The notes below the pieces were generated by a model, which searched no databases, was not told the origin of the DNA, and was given only the letters and a program-made list of their open reading frames with translations. A DNA stretch of 21,238 nt, from the NCBI GenBank assembly GCA_050249235.1, contig JBFWQW010000047.1:1-21238 (forward strand), in the 5' to 3' direction. The DNA comes from JAEKLB01 sp050249235. Lineage in GTDB: Bacteria > Actinomycetota > Acidimicrobiia > Acidimicrobiales > CADCSY01. Below are positions 13,179 to 20,890 of the stretch, piece by piece; the stretch's first letter is position 1; each line of letters begins with the position of its first letter. A program made the position numbers and the translations under genes.

Positions 13179-15404
13179 GTGTCGGCTGGCTTCGAGGTGG
13201 AACTCGGTCACTTCGACGGCGTGGGCGGCGTCCGCGCCGCCCGGTCGCACGTGGGCGAGCGGACCCGCGCCCTGGGGTGGCCGGGGTTGGTCGACGACGC
13301 CCAGCTGGTCGTGTCCGAGCTGGTGACGAACGCCCTCCTGCACGGCGGGGGATGCACGGGCGTCGCCGTCACCGAGGTCGGGGAGGGCGTGCGGATCTCG
13401 GTCGGCGACCGCAGCCGCTCCCTGCCCCTGATCGGGCACGCGTCGGAGCAGACGATGACCGGTCGCGGCATGGCCGTCATCGGCCGGTTCGCCAGCAACT
13501 GGGGGGCCTCCCCGCAACCCGACGGCAAGGTCGTGTGGGCGGACGTCACGGGTCGCGGGCTCGGCGACGCCGTCGCGGCCGACGATCCCCTGGCCATGTG
13601 GGACGGAGATGAGCCGGCATCCACCCCCCGCTTCCGGGTCGAGCTGGGCGACGTCCCCACCGACTTCCTCCTGGCCGCGAAGGCCCACGTCGACAACCTC
13701 GTCCGGGAGTTCGCCCTGATGGAGGCGGGCGAGTCGAGCGGATCGGGCCGCACGGTCCCGCCGCACCTGGCGTCGTTGCTGTCCGTCGTCACCGAGCAGT
13801 TCGTCGACGCCCGCCTGTCCATCAAGGAGCAGGCGCTCCGCGCCGCCCACGAGGGCAAGCCGGTCACCCGGCTCGTGCTCGACCTCGGCGAGGAAGCGGC
13901 CGAGTCCGGTCTCGCCTACCTCCGTGCCCTCGACGACCTCGACGACTACTGCCGGGCGACACGGCTGTTCACGCTGGCCACGGAGCCGGAGCACCGTGTC
14001 TTCCGCCATTGGTACGTCGGCGAGATCGTCGTCCGGATCCGTGCCGAGACGGAGGGCGTCGAGCTCCCGGCCAGCCAGTCCTTCGGCCGGCGGGTCGTCG
14101 AGGAGCTGCGCCGGGTGGCCCAGACCGAGCGGGTGTTCGACCGCTCCGTGCGGCTTTCGCGGCTCACCGAGGCCCTCACCGTGGCGGCCACCCCGGAGGA
14201 GGTGGCCGATGCCGTCCTGAAGGAAGGCGTCGCCGCCCTCCGGGCCGACGCCGGCGGCCTGCTCCTCGCCCGCGACGGCGACCCCCAGCTCGCGCTGTCC
14301 GGCGCCCTCGGGTACGACGAGCGGGTGCTGGGCCGGCTCCGAAACGAGCGGCGGACGGCCGAGCTGCCGGCGGCGATGGCCCTCCGGATGGGCGAGAGCG
14401 TGTGGCTCGAGTCCCAGGCCGAGCGGGAGGACCGGTTCCCGGAGATGGTCGCTCTCGAGCCCGACATGGAGGCGCTCTGCGCGGTGCCGCTGCGGGTGGG
14501 CGACCAGCGGCTCGGTGCGCTCCGCTTCAGCTTCCGGAGGCCCCGCCTCTTCGACGACGAGGAGCGCCAGTTCGTCCTCGCCCTCGCCAATCAGACCGCG
14601 CAGGCGCTCCAGCGGGCACAGGCGCAGCACGACCGCATCGACATCAGCCGCCGGCTCCAGACCAGCCTGCTGCCGCCCGAGCTCCCGCGCATCCCGGGCG
14701 TCGACATCGCCGCCGTCTACCACCCGTTCGGTGCCGGGGTGGAGGTGGGCGGCGACTTCTACGACGCGTGGAGCCTCCAGGACGGTCGATGGGCGCTCGC
14801 CGTCGGCGACGCCTCCGGCACCGGGCCCGAAGCCGCCGCGCTCACGGCTCGGGCCCGGTACAGCCTCCGGGCCCTCGCCCTCACCGACCGGGACCCGGTG
14901 TCGATCCTCCGCAAGCTGAACGCTCTCCTGCTCTCTGCCGGTCCGAACGAGGAGCGCTTCTGCACGGTGCTCTTCGGGTTCGTCACCGTCACCGACGCCG
15001 TGACCGTCGACCTGGCCGGCGGCGGCCATCCCCGGCCGGTCGTGCGCCGGGCGGACGGGCGCATCGAGTCCGTCGAGGTCGGCGGATCGCTCGTCGGGCT
15101 GCTCCCCGACGCCCCCGTCGACGACCGGCGTCTCACCCTTGAACCCGGTGACGCCCTCGTGCTCGTCACCGACGGCGTCCTCGAGGGGCGTGCCCCCGAT
15201 GGTCGGTTCTTCGACGAGGCCGGTCTCCACGGCGCCCTCGACGTGCCGTTCCCGTCGGCTCGGGATGGCGCCGAGCGGATCGAGGATGCCGTCCTCGAGC
15301 ACTGCGCCGGCGCCCCCCAGGACGACATGGCCATCGTCACCCTCCTGGTGGACCCGCCCGCCCGCCCGGCGCGGCGCCGGGCCGGGACGCAGCGCTCCAG
15401 GTAG
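13179..15404 (+). CDS. HATPase - unknown domain - GAF - PP2C/SpoIIE phosphatase fusion
   Basis: 741 aa, four regions. (1) About residues 1-125: RsbW/SpoIIAB-type HATPase with N-box SELVTNALLH (Glu47, Asn51) and G-box TGRGMAVIG (Gly95-Gly97). (2) About 145-310: mostly helical region of unknown family (LLAAKAHVDNLVREF, TRLVLDLGEEA, HRVFRHWYVGEIV). (3) About 325-485: GAF domain (LTVAATPEEVADAVL to LANQTAQALQRAQ). (4) About 490-735: PP2C SpoIIE/RsbU-like phosphatase with LQTSLLPPELP, metal Asp in GGDFYDAW and VGDASGTG, and QDDMAIVTLL at the end. It thus carries both an anti-sigma-like kinase module and the opposing phosphatase of a partner-switching pathway, with GAF as a probable sensor. No membrane helix. 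No sigma factor or STAS protein is in the window. Start chosen at GTG 13179 with TACCGT upstream; an apparent much longer open frame is treYZ antisense. Confidence 0.9.
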   Translation: MSAGFEVELGHFDGVGGVRAARSHVGERTRALGWPGLVDDAQLVVSELVTNALLHGGGCTGVAVTEVGEGVRISVGDRSRSLPLIGHASEQTMTGRGMAVIGRFASNWGASPQPDGKVVWADVTGRGLGDAVAADDPLAMWDGDEPASTPRFRVELGDVPTDFLLAAKAHVDNLVREFALMEAGESSGSGRTVPPHLASLLSVVTEQFVDARLSIKEQALRAAHEGKPVTRLVLDLGEEAAESGLAYLRALDDLDDYCRATRLFTLATEPEHRVFRHWYVGEIVVRIRAETEGVELPASQSFGRRVVEELRRVAQTERVFDRSVRLSRLTEALTVAATPEEVADAVLKEGVAALRADAGGLLLARDGDPQLALSGALGYDERVLGRLRNERRTAELPAAMALRMGESVWLESQAEREDRFPEMVALEPDMEALCAVPLRVGDQRLGALRFSFRRPRLFDDEERQFVLALANQTAQALQRAQAQHDRIDISRRLQTSLLPPELPRIPGVDIAAVYHPFGAGVEVGGDFYDAWSLQDGRWALAVGDASGTGPEAAALTARARYSLRALALTDRDPVSILRKLNALLLSAGPNEERFCTVLFGFVTVTDAVTVDLAGGGHPRPVVRRADGRIESVEVGGSLVGLLPDAPVDDRRLTLEPGDALVLVTDGVLEGRAPDGRFFDEAGLHGALDVPFPSARDGAERIEDAVLEHCAGAPQDDMAIVTLLVDPPARPARRRAGTQRSR

Positions 15405-15487
15405 GTCTCGGCGGGAGGGCGCGGTGCCGGTGCAACCCGGCCGTCCGCCGCCCCGCTCCGGATCCACGGACCTCGGGGAGCGATCGG

Positions 15488-16447
15488 TCAGTCGGGCGGC
15501 TGCCGTCCGGCCCGGCGCCGGCCCTCCTGCATCGCCCGGGCCCGACCCGGGGCGATCTGCCCCCCTTCCTCGACGAGCCCGGGTGGGAGCCCCGGCGAGG
15601 CCGGGAGGGCGTCGAGCCAGGGGCCGGCCTCCTCGAGGCGGCCGAGGGCGGTACGGAGGGTGAAGTCGGCGGGCGCGACCTCCGGCAGGTCGTCCCACGC
15701 GACCGGGAACGAGACGGGTGCACCGGGACGGGCCCGGGGGCTGTAGGCGGCGACCACCGTGGCGCTCCCCACCCTCGTGGCGTCGACGAACACCCGTCCC
15801 CCCCGCTCGTCCTTGACGAAGGCGGTGGTGGCGATCGACGGATCCAGGGCGGCGGCCCGCTCGGCGATGGCCCTCGTGGCCGCGGCGGCCTGCTCGACCG
15901 GCTCGTCGTCGACGGGCACGAACACGTGGACGCCCTTGGCGCCGCTCGTCTTGACCACGCTCGGCAGACCGGCGTCGTCGAGCACCCGACGCACGAGGAG
16001 GGCGGCCTCGACCGCCTTCGCGAACCCGTCCTCCGGTGGTGGGTCGAGGTCGAGCACGAGGTGGTCGACGTGGTCGGGCCGGTCGGCCCGGACCAGGGCC
16101 GGGTGCAGCTCGACCGCCCGCTGATTGGCGAACCAGAGGAGCGTGCGCCGGTCGTTGCACAGCGCGTAGGTGACCTCCCGCTTCGAGGCCTCGGCCCAAA
16201 GGGTCACGGTCGCCACGTGGCCGGGCGTGTGCTTCGGGACGTTCTTCTGCATGAACGCCTCCTGGCCGCGGTGCACCCGGATGACGGAGAGTGGGCGGTC
16301 GCGCAGCTCGGGAAGGATCCGTTCGCTGATGCCGTCCAGGTAGTCGACCAGGTCGCGCTTCGACGCGCCGGCCCCGTCGAAGAGCGGCTCGTCGAGGTTC
16401 GTGAGCCGGACGCCGTCCCGCTCCTCGTCGGGTTCCCGAGCCGTCAT
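15488..16447 (-). CDS. stand-alone LigD-type NHEJ polymerase/primase domain (PolDom)
   Basis: A 319-aa archaeo-eukaryotic-primase-like polymerase of the LigD family. Catalytic acids are Asp133 and Asp135 (VLDLDPP) and Asp222 (RVFVDATR), a spacing close to that of the mycobacterial LigD polymerase domain. The nucleotide-binding motif KTSGAKGVHVFVP supplies His174. Other family landmarks are LSVIRVHRGQ, FMQKNVPKHTP, and the C-terminal PVSFPVAWDDLP with FTLRTAL. The family adds mostly ribonucleotides at double-strand-break ends and works with Ku and ligase D. No ligase or phosphoesterase domain is fused, and none is next to it; the terminal 20-30 residues are basic (QEGRRRAGRQ). The ATG overlaps the SDR stop as ATGA, so it is probably translated by coupling. 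Confidence 0.92.
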   Translation of the reverse strand: MTAREPDEERDGVRLTNLDEPLFDGAGASKRDLVDYLDGISERILPELRDRPLSVIRVHRGQEAFMQKNVPKHTPGHVATVTLWAEASKREVTYALCNDRRTLLWFANQRAVELHPALVRADRPDHVDHLVLDLDPPPEDGFAKAVEAALLVRRVLDDAGLPSVVKTSGAKGVHVFVPVDDEPVEQAAAATRAIAERAAALDPSIATTAFVKDERGGRVFVDATRVGSATVVAAYSPRARPGAPVSFPVAWDDLPEVAPADFTLRTALGRLEEAGPWLDALPASPGLPPGLVEEGGQIAPGRARAMQEGRRRAGRQPPD

Positions 16448-17511
16448 CTCCCCGGCGTACCACGGGCGGGCTGCTCCGAGCTCGAATGCGGGGCAGCGTC
16501 GTCCAGGGGCGGGGTGTCGCCCCCCGCCCCGTGGCGGAGGCCGTCGACGAGGGCGTGGAGCGCGTCGGACGGCGAGTGCCGGGGCTCCCAGCCGAGCTCG
16601 TCCCGCGCCCGGGCGGTGTCCATCACCGGGATCGAGAGGGCCAGGTCGAACAGCTGGGGCGACGTGGGCACCAACCGGAGCCACCAGGCCGCGGCCACGA
16701 CGGAGCGCACGACGGCCCGGGGCACCGGCAGCACCCTGGCGCCGAAGGCCCCGGCGATCTCGCGGGGACCGACCGGCGGGTCGGCGGCGACGTTGAAGGG
16801 GCCCCGGACCGGGCGCACGACCGCGGCCCGGAAGGCGTCGGCGAGGTCGTCGGCGTGCACGACCTGGAACCGCAGGCGGGCCACGTCGGGCACGACCGGC
16901 AGGTGGCCGCCGACCCGGGGCGGGATCAGCCGCCCGGCGAAGATGCGCCACTGCTCCGACGCCGCCGATGACTGGAAGGCGAAGGCGGGACGCATCCGCA
17001 CCACCCGGATCGCAGGGTGCTCGCCCTCGAATCGGTCGAGCAGGCGCTCCACGTAGGCCTTCTCCCGGCCGTAGGCGGCGGTGGGCAACCCGTCGGTCGG
17101 CCAGGACTCGTCGACGCCACGGTCCTTCGGACCGCGGGAGTACGCCCCGACGGAGGAAGAGTGGACCACGGCACCCACCCCGGCCGCGACGGCGGCCTCG
17201 AGAACCCGGGCCGAGCCCTCCACGTTCACCCGCCAGGTCTCGAGCGGATGGTGCGTCGGTTGGAAGGCCCAGGCCAGGTGGACGACGACATCGGCACCGG
17301 CGAACGGGGCGGCGAGGTCGTCCCGGGTGACGTCGGCGGCGTGCCACGACGCCTTGGGGAGGTCGAGCGAGGGCGTCCGCCGGGCGATGCCGACGACCCT
17401 GTCGACGGCCGGCTCGCTGGCGAGGGCTCGCAACAGGGCCGTCCCGATGTTCCCGGTCGCCCCGGTCACGGCCACCCGGAGACCGGCATCCTGGTCCGCC
17501 TGATCGGTCAC
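16444..17511 (-). CDS. extended SDR, NAD-dependent epimerase/dehydratase family
   Basis: 355 aa. The N-terminal Rossmann fold carries VAVTGATGNIG (Gly17, Gly20, Gly23), then WHAADVTRDD and VVVHLAWAF. Catalytic residues are Ser118-120 (VVHSSSVGAYS) and the pair Tyr147/Lys151 (AAYGREK). The C-terminal substrate domain contains FQVVHADDLADAFRAAVV and GPFNVAADPPVG, and ends near ELGWEPRHSPSDALHALVDGL, all typical of UDP-sugar epimerase-like extended SDRs. The substrate is not predictable. GTG at 17511 has GCGAGGCG a few bases upstream as Shine-Dalgarno. It overlaps the LigD polymerase gene by 4 bp and is divergent from the PhyH gene, with 111 bp between. Confidence 0.9.
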   Translation of the reverse strand: MTDQADQDAGLRVAVTGATGNIGTALLRALASEPAVDRVVGIARRTPSLDLPKASWHAADVTRDDLAAPFAGADVVVHLAWAFQPTHHPLETWRVNVEGSARVLEAAVAAGVGAVVHSSSVGAYSRGPKDRGVDESWPTDGLPTAAYGREKAYVERLLDRFEGEHPAIRVVRMRPAFAFQSSAASEQWRIFAGRLIPPRVGGHLPVVPDVARLRFQVVHADDLADAFRAAVVRPVRGPFNVAADPPVGPREIAGAFGARVLPVPRAVVRSVVAAAWWLRLVPTSPQLFDLALSIPVMDTARARDELGWEPRHSPSDALHALVDGLRHGAGGDTPPLDDAAPHSSSEQPARGTPGR

Positions 17512-17609
17512 GTTCGCCTCGCGTCGGTCGATTCGGAGCCGCGGTTCCCCGCAGGCCCGACGCCGTTACCCAGGTCGCGCGTCGAGCATCCAAGCTCCCG
17601 CCCCTTCGC

Positions 17610-17638
17610 TTGACGTCTCGCCGTGATCGTCGGAGGAT
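17610..17638 (+). promoter_or_regulatory. candidate promoter TTGACG-N17-GAGGAT for the PhyH gene
   Basis: TTGACG at 17610-17615 and GAGGAT at 17633-17638 are separated by 17 bp, the best two-part sigma70-like promoter found in this window. Transcription would start near 17645, after the only in-frame GTG (17623) of the PhyH open frame and before a well-placed Shine-Dalgarno at 17673. Confidence 0.5.
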
Positions 17639-18423
17639 GCCGTCGATGGGCGCGCCAGTGGCCGACCGCTGCAGGAGCCACCGGTGACCGACCCGGCGGG
17701 CGTCGAGCCGATCGCCTCGACCGCGCCGGCGAGCCGGATCGGCTGACCGCCGCGGGGATCGAGCTCACCCCGGAACGCGTCGAGGCGCTGGCCCTCGGTC
17801 GCGGCACCACGGCCGACGAGCGGGCCGCGCTCGACGAGCACGGCTTCGTCGTCCTGCCCGCCCTCCTCGACGAGTCGGAGGTCGAGCGGCTGCGCGCCGA
17901 GTTCGAGCGCCTCGTCGCCGGCGATCCCGACACGAGGACCCACGAGCTCGGGAACCGGCGCACCACGGCGGCCAACGACAACGACGTCTTCGCGGTGTGC
18001 TGGCGCCACCGCGCCGCGCTCGACAGCGCCGGCCACCTCCTCGGCTCGACGTTCCAGGTCGGCCACGTCGACCTCCGGGACCCGGAGCCCCGGTACGGCG
18101 GCGTGCAGCGCCTCCACCCCGACCACGGTCCGACCCCGGAGCCGGGGATCACCGCCACCTGGTTCCTCGACCCGTTCACGGTCGACAACGGCGCCACCCG
18201 GATGCTCCCCGGCTCGCACCGGTCGCCGCCCCGGAGCGAACAGGTCCCCATTCCCGGCACGGAGATCCCCGGCCCCGGCGAGGTGCTGGCGGTCGGCCCG
18301 GCCGGATCGTTGCTGCTGCGCGACGCCCGCCTCTTCCACGCCGGCGGCCTCAACCGGAGCGACGGCCCCCGGCGCAGCGCCCTCGTCTTCTACCAGCGCG
18401 AGCTCGCGGATCCGCCCGACTGA
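17623..18423 (+). CDS. phytanoyl-CoA dioxygenase (PhyH) family protein
   Basis: The open frame from GTG 17623 gives 266 aa; the recognisable protein begins at about 17743 (LTAAGIELTPERVEAL). PhyH proteins are Fe(II)/2-oxoglutarate oxygenases that hydroxylate small or lipid substrates. Visible features are the N-terminal FVVLPALLDESEVERLRAEF, the metal motif LHPDHG (His-x-Asp), WFLDPFTVDNGATRMLPGSH, and the distal His and co-substrate Arg region LFHAGGLNRSDGPRRSALVFY. The metal facial triad appears complete, so activity is likely; the substrate is unknown. The first 40 residues from GTG 17623 are Arg-rich and unlike a PhyH start, and that codon lies inside the candidate promoter. A signal-backed GTG at 17684 is in the wrong phase. 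The N-terminus is therefore unresolved: a sequencing indel or real frameshift is likely. Confidence 0.82.
   Translation: MIVGGCRRWARQWPTAAGATGDRPGGRRADRLDRAGEPDRLTAAGIELTPERVEALALGRGTTADERAALDEHGFVVLPALLDESEVERLRAEFERLVAGDPDTRTHELGNRRTTAANDNDVFAVCWRHRAALDSAGHLLGSTFQVGHVDLRDPEPRYGGVQRLHPDHGPTPEPGITATWFLDPFTVDNGATRMLPGSHRSPPRSEQVPIPGTEIPGPGEVLAVGPAGSLLLRDARLFHAGGLNRSDGPRRSALVFYQRELADPPD
17673..17746 (+). other. Shine-Dalgarno plus GTG, out of frame with PhyH (likely true start before a frameshift)
   Basis: AGGAG at 17673-17677 lies 6 nt before GTG at 17684, which reads VTDPAGVEPIASTAPASRIG and then stops at TGA 17744-17746. This looks like an ordinary protein N-terminus, but it is in another phase than the PhyH domain that begins immediately after (LTAAGIELTPERV). 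One extra C near 17743 would join the two parts as ...SRIGLTAAGIEL. The alternative is a 20-residue leader peptide. Confidence 0.45.
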
Positions 18424-18431
18424 CGTGCGAG

Positions 18432-18455
18432 GGCGACCAGGGCGACCTGGTCCCC
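18432..18455 (+). terminator. hairpin after the PhyH gene
   Basis: GACCAGG (18435-18441) pairs with CCTGGTC (18446-18452) around the GNRA-type tetraloop GCGA; beyond one C-C mismatch two more G-C pairs follow. It begins about 10 nt after the PhyH stop, in the convergent gap with the molybdenum hydroxylase gene. No T-tract. Confidence 0.5.
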
Positions 18456-18492
18456 GGGGTGGCCCACGGCCGCACGACGGCCGAGTCGCCGG

Positions 18493-18522
18493 GAGCCGGC
18501 ATCGCCGGCGGAGGGCCGGCTC
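18493..18522 (-). terminator. hairpin overlapping the stop of the molybdenum hydroxylase gene
   Basis: GAGCCGGC (18493-18500) and GCCGGCTC (18515-18522) form an 8-bp stem with a 14-nt loop; the stem includes part of the stop codon at 18521-18523. It is placed to end minus-strand transcription of the CoxL-like gene. Confidence 0.4.
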
Positions 18523-20890
18523 AGCTCGGGATGGTGCCGAGCAGCTCCAGGATCCGTGACGGGGGCAGGTGCTGCTCCCGGACGCGGACGCCGAGGGTCG
18601 CCAGGGCGTCCTCGACGGCGTTGCAGACGGTGGCGGGGGCCACGATCATCCCGCCCTCGCCCACGCCCCGGAAGTTGACGTCCGGGTCGCGGAGGATCGT
18701 CTGCACGTGGTGGATCTCGAAGTTGGGCACCACGGTGGTGGTCGGCACGAGGTAGTCCATCATCGTGCTGGCGAGGAACTGGCCGTCGTCGCCGTAGGCG
18801 GAGTGCTCGAGCAGCACGGCGCCGATGCCCTGGGTGACGCCGCCTCGGATCTGGCCCTCGACGATGGGTGGGTTGACGGCGATGCCGCAGTCCTCCACCA
18901 CCACGTAGCGGTCGACGCTCACCAGGCCGGTCTCGATGTCGACCTCCACCTCGCAGCAGTGCGTGCCGCCCGACCAGCCGCCCCGGCCGCCGTGGAAGGC
19001 GCGGGTGACGGCCAGCTCCGTGCCCTCGGGGACCCGGGACGGCTCCTCCGCGACGATGCGGGCCAGCTCGGCGAACGACATCGTGATGTCCGGGCTGCCC
19101 TTCACGCTGACGGTCCCGTCGACGATCTCGAGGTCGGCCGGGTTGGCCTCGAGCAGCTCGGAGGCGAGGTCGACGATCTTGGCCCGCAGCTCGCGGGCCC
19201 CGTGCAGGACGGCGCCGTTGGCCATGGTGGCGGCCCGGCTGCCACCGGTGGCGACCAGGGCCACCGGCGTGAAGTCGGTGTCGCCGTACCGGACCTTGAT
19301 CCGCTCGAACGGCACGCCCAGCTCGTCCGACGCCACCTGCGCCAGCGTCGTCTCGTGGCCCTGGCCGTGGGGGTGCTGCTGGGTGACGATATCGATCGCG
19401 CCGTCCCGCAGCACCGAGACGAGCGTGGTCTCGGGGCCCATGATCCCGCCGGCCCGGTCGTCGGTCTCTGGGTTGCGGGGACCGGGCGCCGACTCGAGGT
19501 AGGCGGCGATCCCGAGGCCGAGGTAGCGACCCTCCTCGCGGGCCGCGGCCTGGCGGGCGCGGAAGGCCGGCCAGTCGACGATGGCGGCGGCCTGCTCGAG
19601 CTGCTCGTGGATCGTCACGCCGTCGAAGCTCTGACCGGTGAGCATGGTGAGCGGGGCCCGGTCGCGCACGACGTAGTTCCGGCGCCTGACGTCGATCGGC
19701 TCGATGCCGAGCTCGCGGGCGATGATGTCGAGCAGGCGCTCCCGCATGAAGTCGGCGGTGGCCCACGGGCCCCGGTAGGCGACGTAGGTGGCCTTGTTGG
19801 AGAACACCGAGGTCGTGGTGGCGGCGATGGCCTCGATCTGCGTCGGCCCCTGGAACGAGGCGCTCACCGATCCGGCGTACATGGCGCCCGGGAAGGGGTC
19901 GCACGGGTAGGCCCCGGCGTTGAGCTTCACCGTCATCTTCAGGCCGAGCAGGACGCCGTCGGCGGTCACGGCCGCCTCGATGTCGGCCATCTCCTCCCGG
20001 GCCTGGCCGCCGGAGGCGAGGTGCTCGATGCGGTCCTCGATCCACTTCACTGGCCGGCCGAGGTCGATGCTGACGGCGGCGACGGCGACGTCCTCCCGGG
20101 ACAGGCCGGTCTTCAGGCCGAAGGCGCCGCCGACGTCGGCGGAGAGCACACGGATCCTCTCCATCGGGACGTTGATCTGCGGGCTGATCAGCATGCGGAT
20201 CATGTGCGGGGACTGCGTCGAGGCGTTGATGGTGAGCTGGCCCTCGGCGGCGTCCCAGCTGGCGATCAGGCCCCGCCCCTCCATCGGCAAGGGCTGGTGG
20301 CGGTGCACCTTCACCGTGGCGTCGATGATCCGGTCGGCCCTGGCGAAGACGGCGTCGATGTCGCCGATCGCCATCTGGCCGGTCATGGCGATGTTGCTGC
20401 CGATGTCCTCGAAGATCGCCGGCTTGGAGGCGTCGAGGGCGTCCTCGTAACTGACGATCGGGTCGAGGGGCTCGTAGTCCTCGACGATCAGCTCGACGGC
20501 GTCCTCGGCGACCTCCCGGCTCTCCGCGACCACGATCGCGATCGGGTCGCCCACGTAGCGGACCCGGTCGGTGGCGAGAGCGTTGAACGAGGGTGACGCC
20601 ATGCCGGGCATGAGGTTCATGCCGATGACCGCGCCGGCCTGGGCCGGGTTGGTGATGGCGGCGATGTCGGCGCCGGTGTAGACGGCGACCACCCCCGGCA
20701 GCGCCCGAGCTTCCGCTGCGTCGACCGACAGGAGCCGGCCGTGGGGCACGACGCTGCGCATGAAGGCGGCGTGCAGCATGCCGGGCGCGCTCACGTCGTC
20801 GATGTAGCGGCCCCGGCCCGTGAGGATCCTGGGGTCCTCCGACCGCTTGACCCGGGCCCCGACGCTCCTGGCTCCGATGGTGCCGGTCAC
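18521..20890 (-). CDS. xanthine dehydrogenase/CoxL-family molybdopterin-binding subunit (not a canonical CO dehydrogenase)
   Basis: 789 aa, the full length of the large subunit of molybdenum hydroxylases. N-terminal domain: KRSEDPRILTGRGRYIDDV and FMRSVVPHGRL. Cofactor region: STQSPHMIRM (Gln before SPH) and VGGAFGLK. The active-site loop reads VAYRGPWA (residues 370-377), with Gly374 where CO dehydrogenase has the Cys of AYxCSFR, so CO oxidation is unlikely. Molybdopterin contacts include HPHGQGHETTLAQVASDELG and GGSRAATMANGA, and the catalytic base Glu745 lies in GVGEGGM. Family members hydroxylate aromatic, heteroaromatic or aldehyde substrates; this substrate is unknown. GTG at 20890 overlaps the stop of the small-subunit gene (GTGA), so the two are co-translated. 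A FAD subunit is not seen on this side. Confidence 0.93.
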   Translation of the reverse strand: MTGTIGARSVGARVKRSEDPRILTGRGRYIDDVSAPGMLHAAFMRSVVPHGRLLSVDAAEARALPGVVAVYTGADIAAITNPAQAGAVIGMNLMPGMASPSFNALATDRVRYVGDPIAIVVAESREVAEDAVELIVEDYEPLDPIVSYEDALDASKPAIFEDIGSNIAMTGQMAIGDIDAVFARADRIIDATVKVHRHQPLPMEGRGLIASWDAAEGQLTINASTQSPHMIRMLISPQINVPMERIRVLSADVGGAFGLKTGLSREDVAVAAVSIDLGRPVKWIEDRIEHLASGGQAREEMADIEAAVTADGVLLGLKMTVKLNAGAYPCDPFPGAMYAGSVSASFQGPTQIEAIAATTTSVFSNKATYVAYRGPWATADFMRERLLDIIARELGIEPIDVRRRNYVVRDRAPLTMLTGQSFDGVTIHEQLEQAAAIVDWPAFRARQAAAREEGRYLGLGIAAYLESAPGPRNPETDDRAGGIMGPETTLVSVLRDGAIDIVTQQHPHGQGHETTLAQVASDELGVPFERIKVRYGDTDFTPVALVATGGSRAATMANGAVLHGARELRAKIVDLASELLEANPADLEIVDGTVSVKGSPDITMSFAELARIVAEEPSRVPEGTELAVTRAFHGGRGGWSGGTHCCEVEVDIETGLVSVDRYVVVEDCGIAVNPPIVEGQIRGGVTQGIGAVLLEHSAYGDDGQFLASTMMDYLVPTTTVVPNFEIHHVQTILRDPDVNFRGVGEGGMIVAPATVCNAVEDALATLGVRVREQHLPPSRILELLGTIPS

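Noticed and set aside
13068..16463. 1131-codon minus-strand open frame across the phosphatase gene
   Set aside because: It is an antisense shadow in high-GC DNA; the + strand carries intact HATPase, GAF and PP2C motifs throughout.
16448..17593. N-terminal extension of the LigD polymerase through the SDR gene
   Set aside because: It is an out-of-phase reading of the SDR gene. ATG 16447 overlaps the SDR stop and begins at the expected polymerase-domain N-terminus.
18569..20596. 675-codon + strand open frame opposite the CoxL-like gene
   Set aside because: It is rich in Gly/Asp/Val/His with no domain; the opposite strand has all molybdenum hydroxylase motifs.
18521..20890. Aerobic carbon monoxide dehydrogenase
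   Set aside because: The active-site loop is AYRGPW, not AYxCSFR, so the Cys that binds copper and sulfur in CO dehydrogenase is missing.
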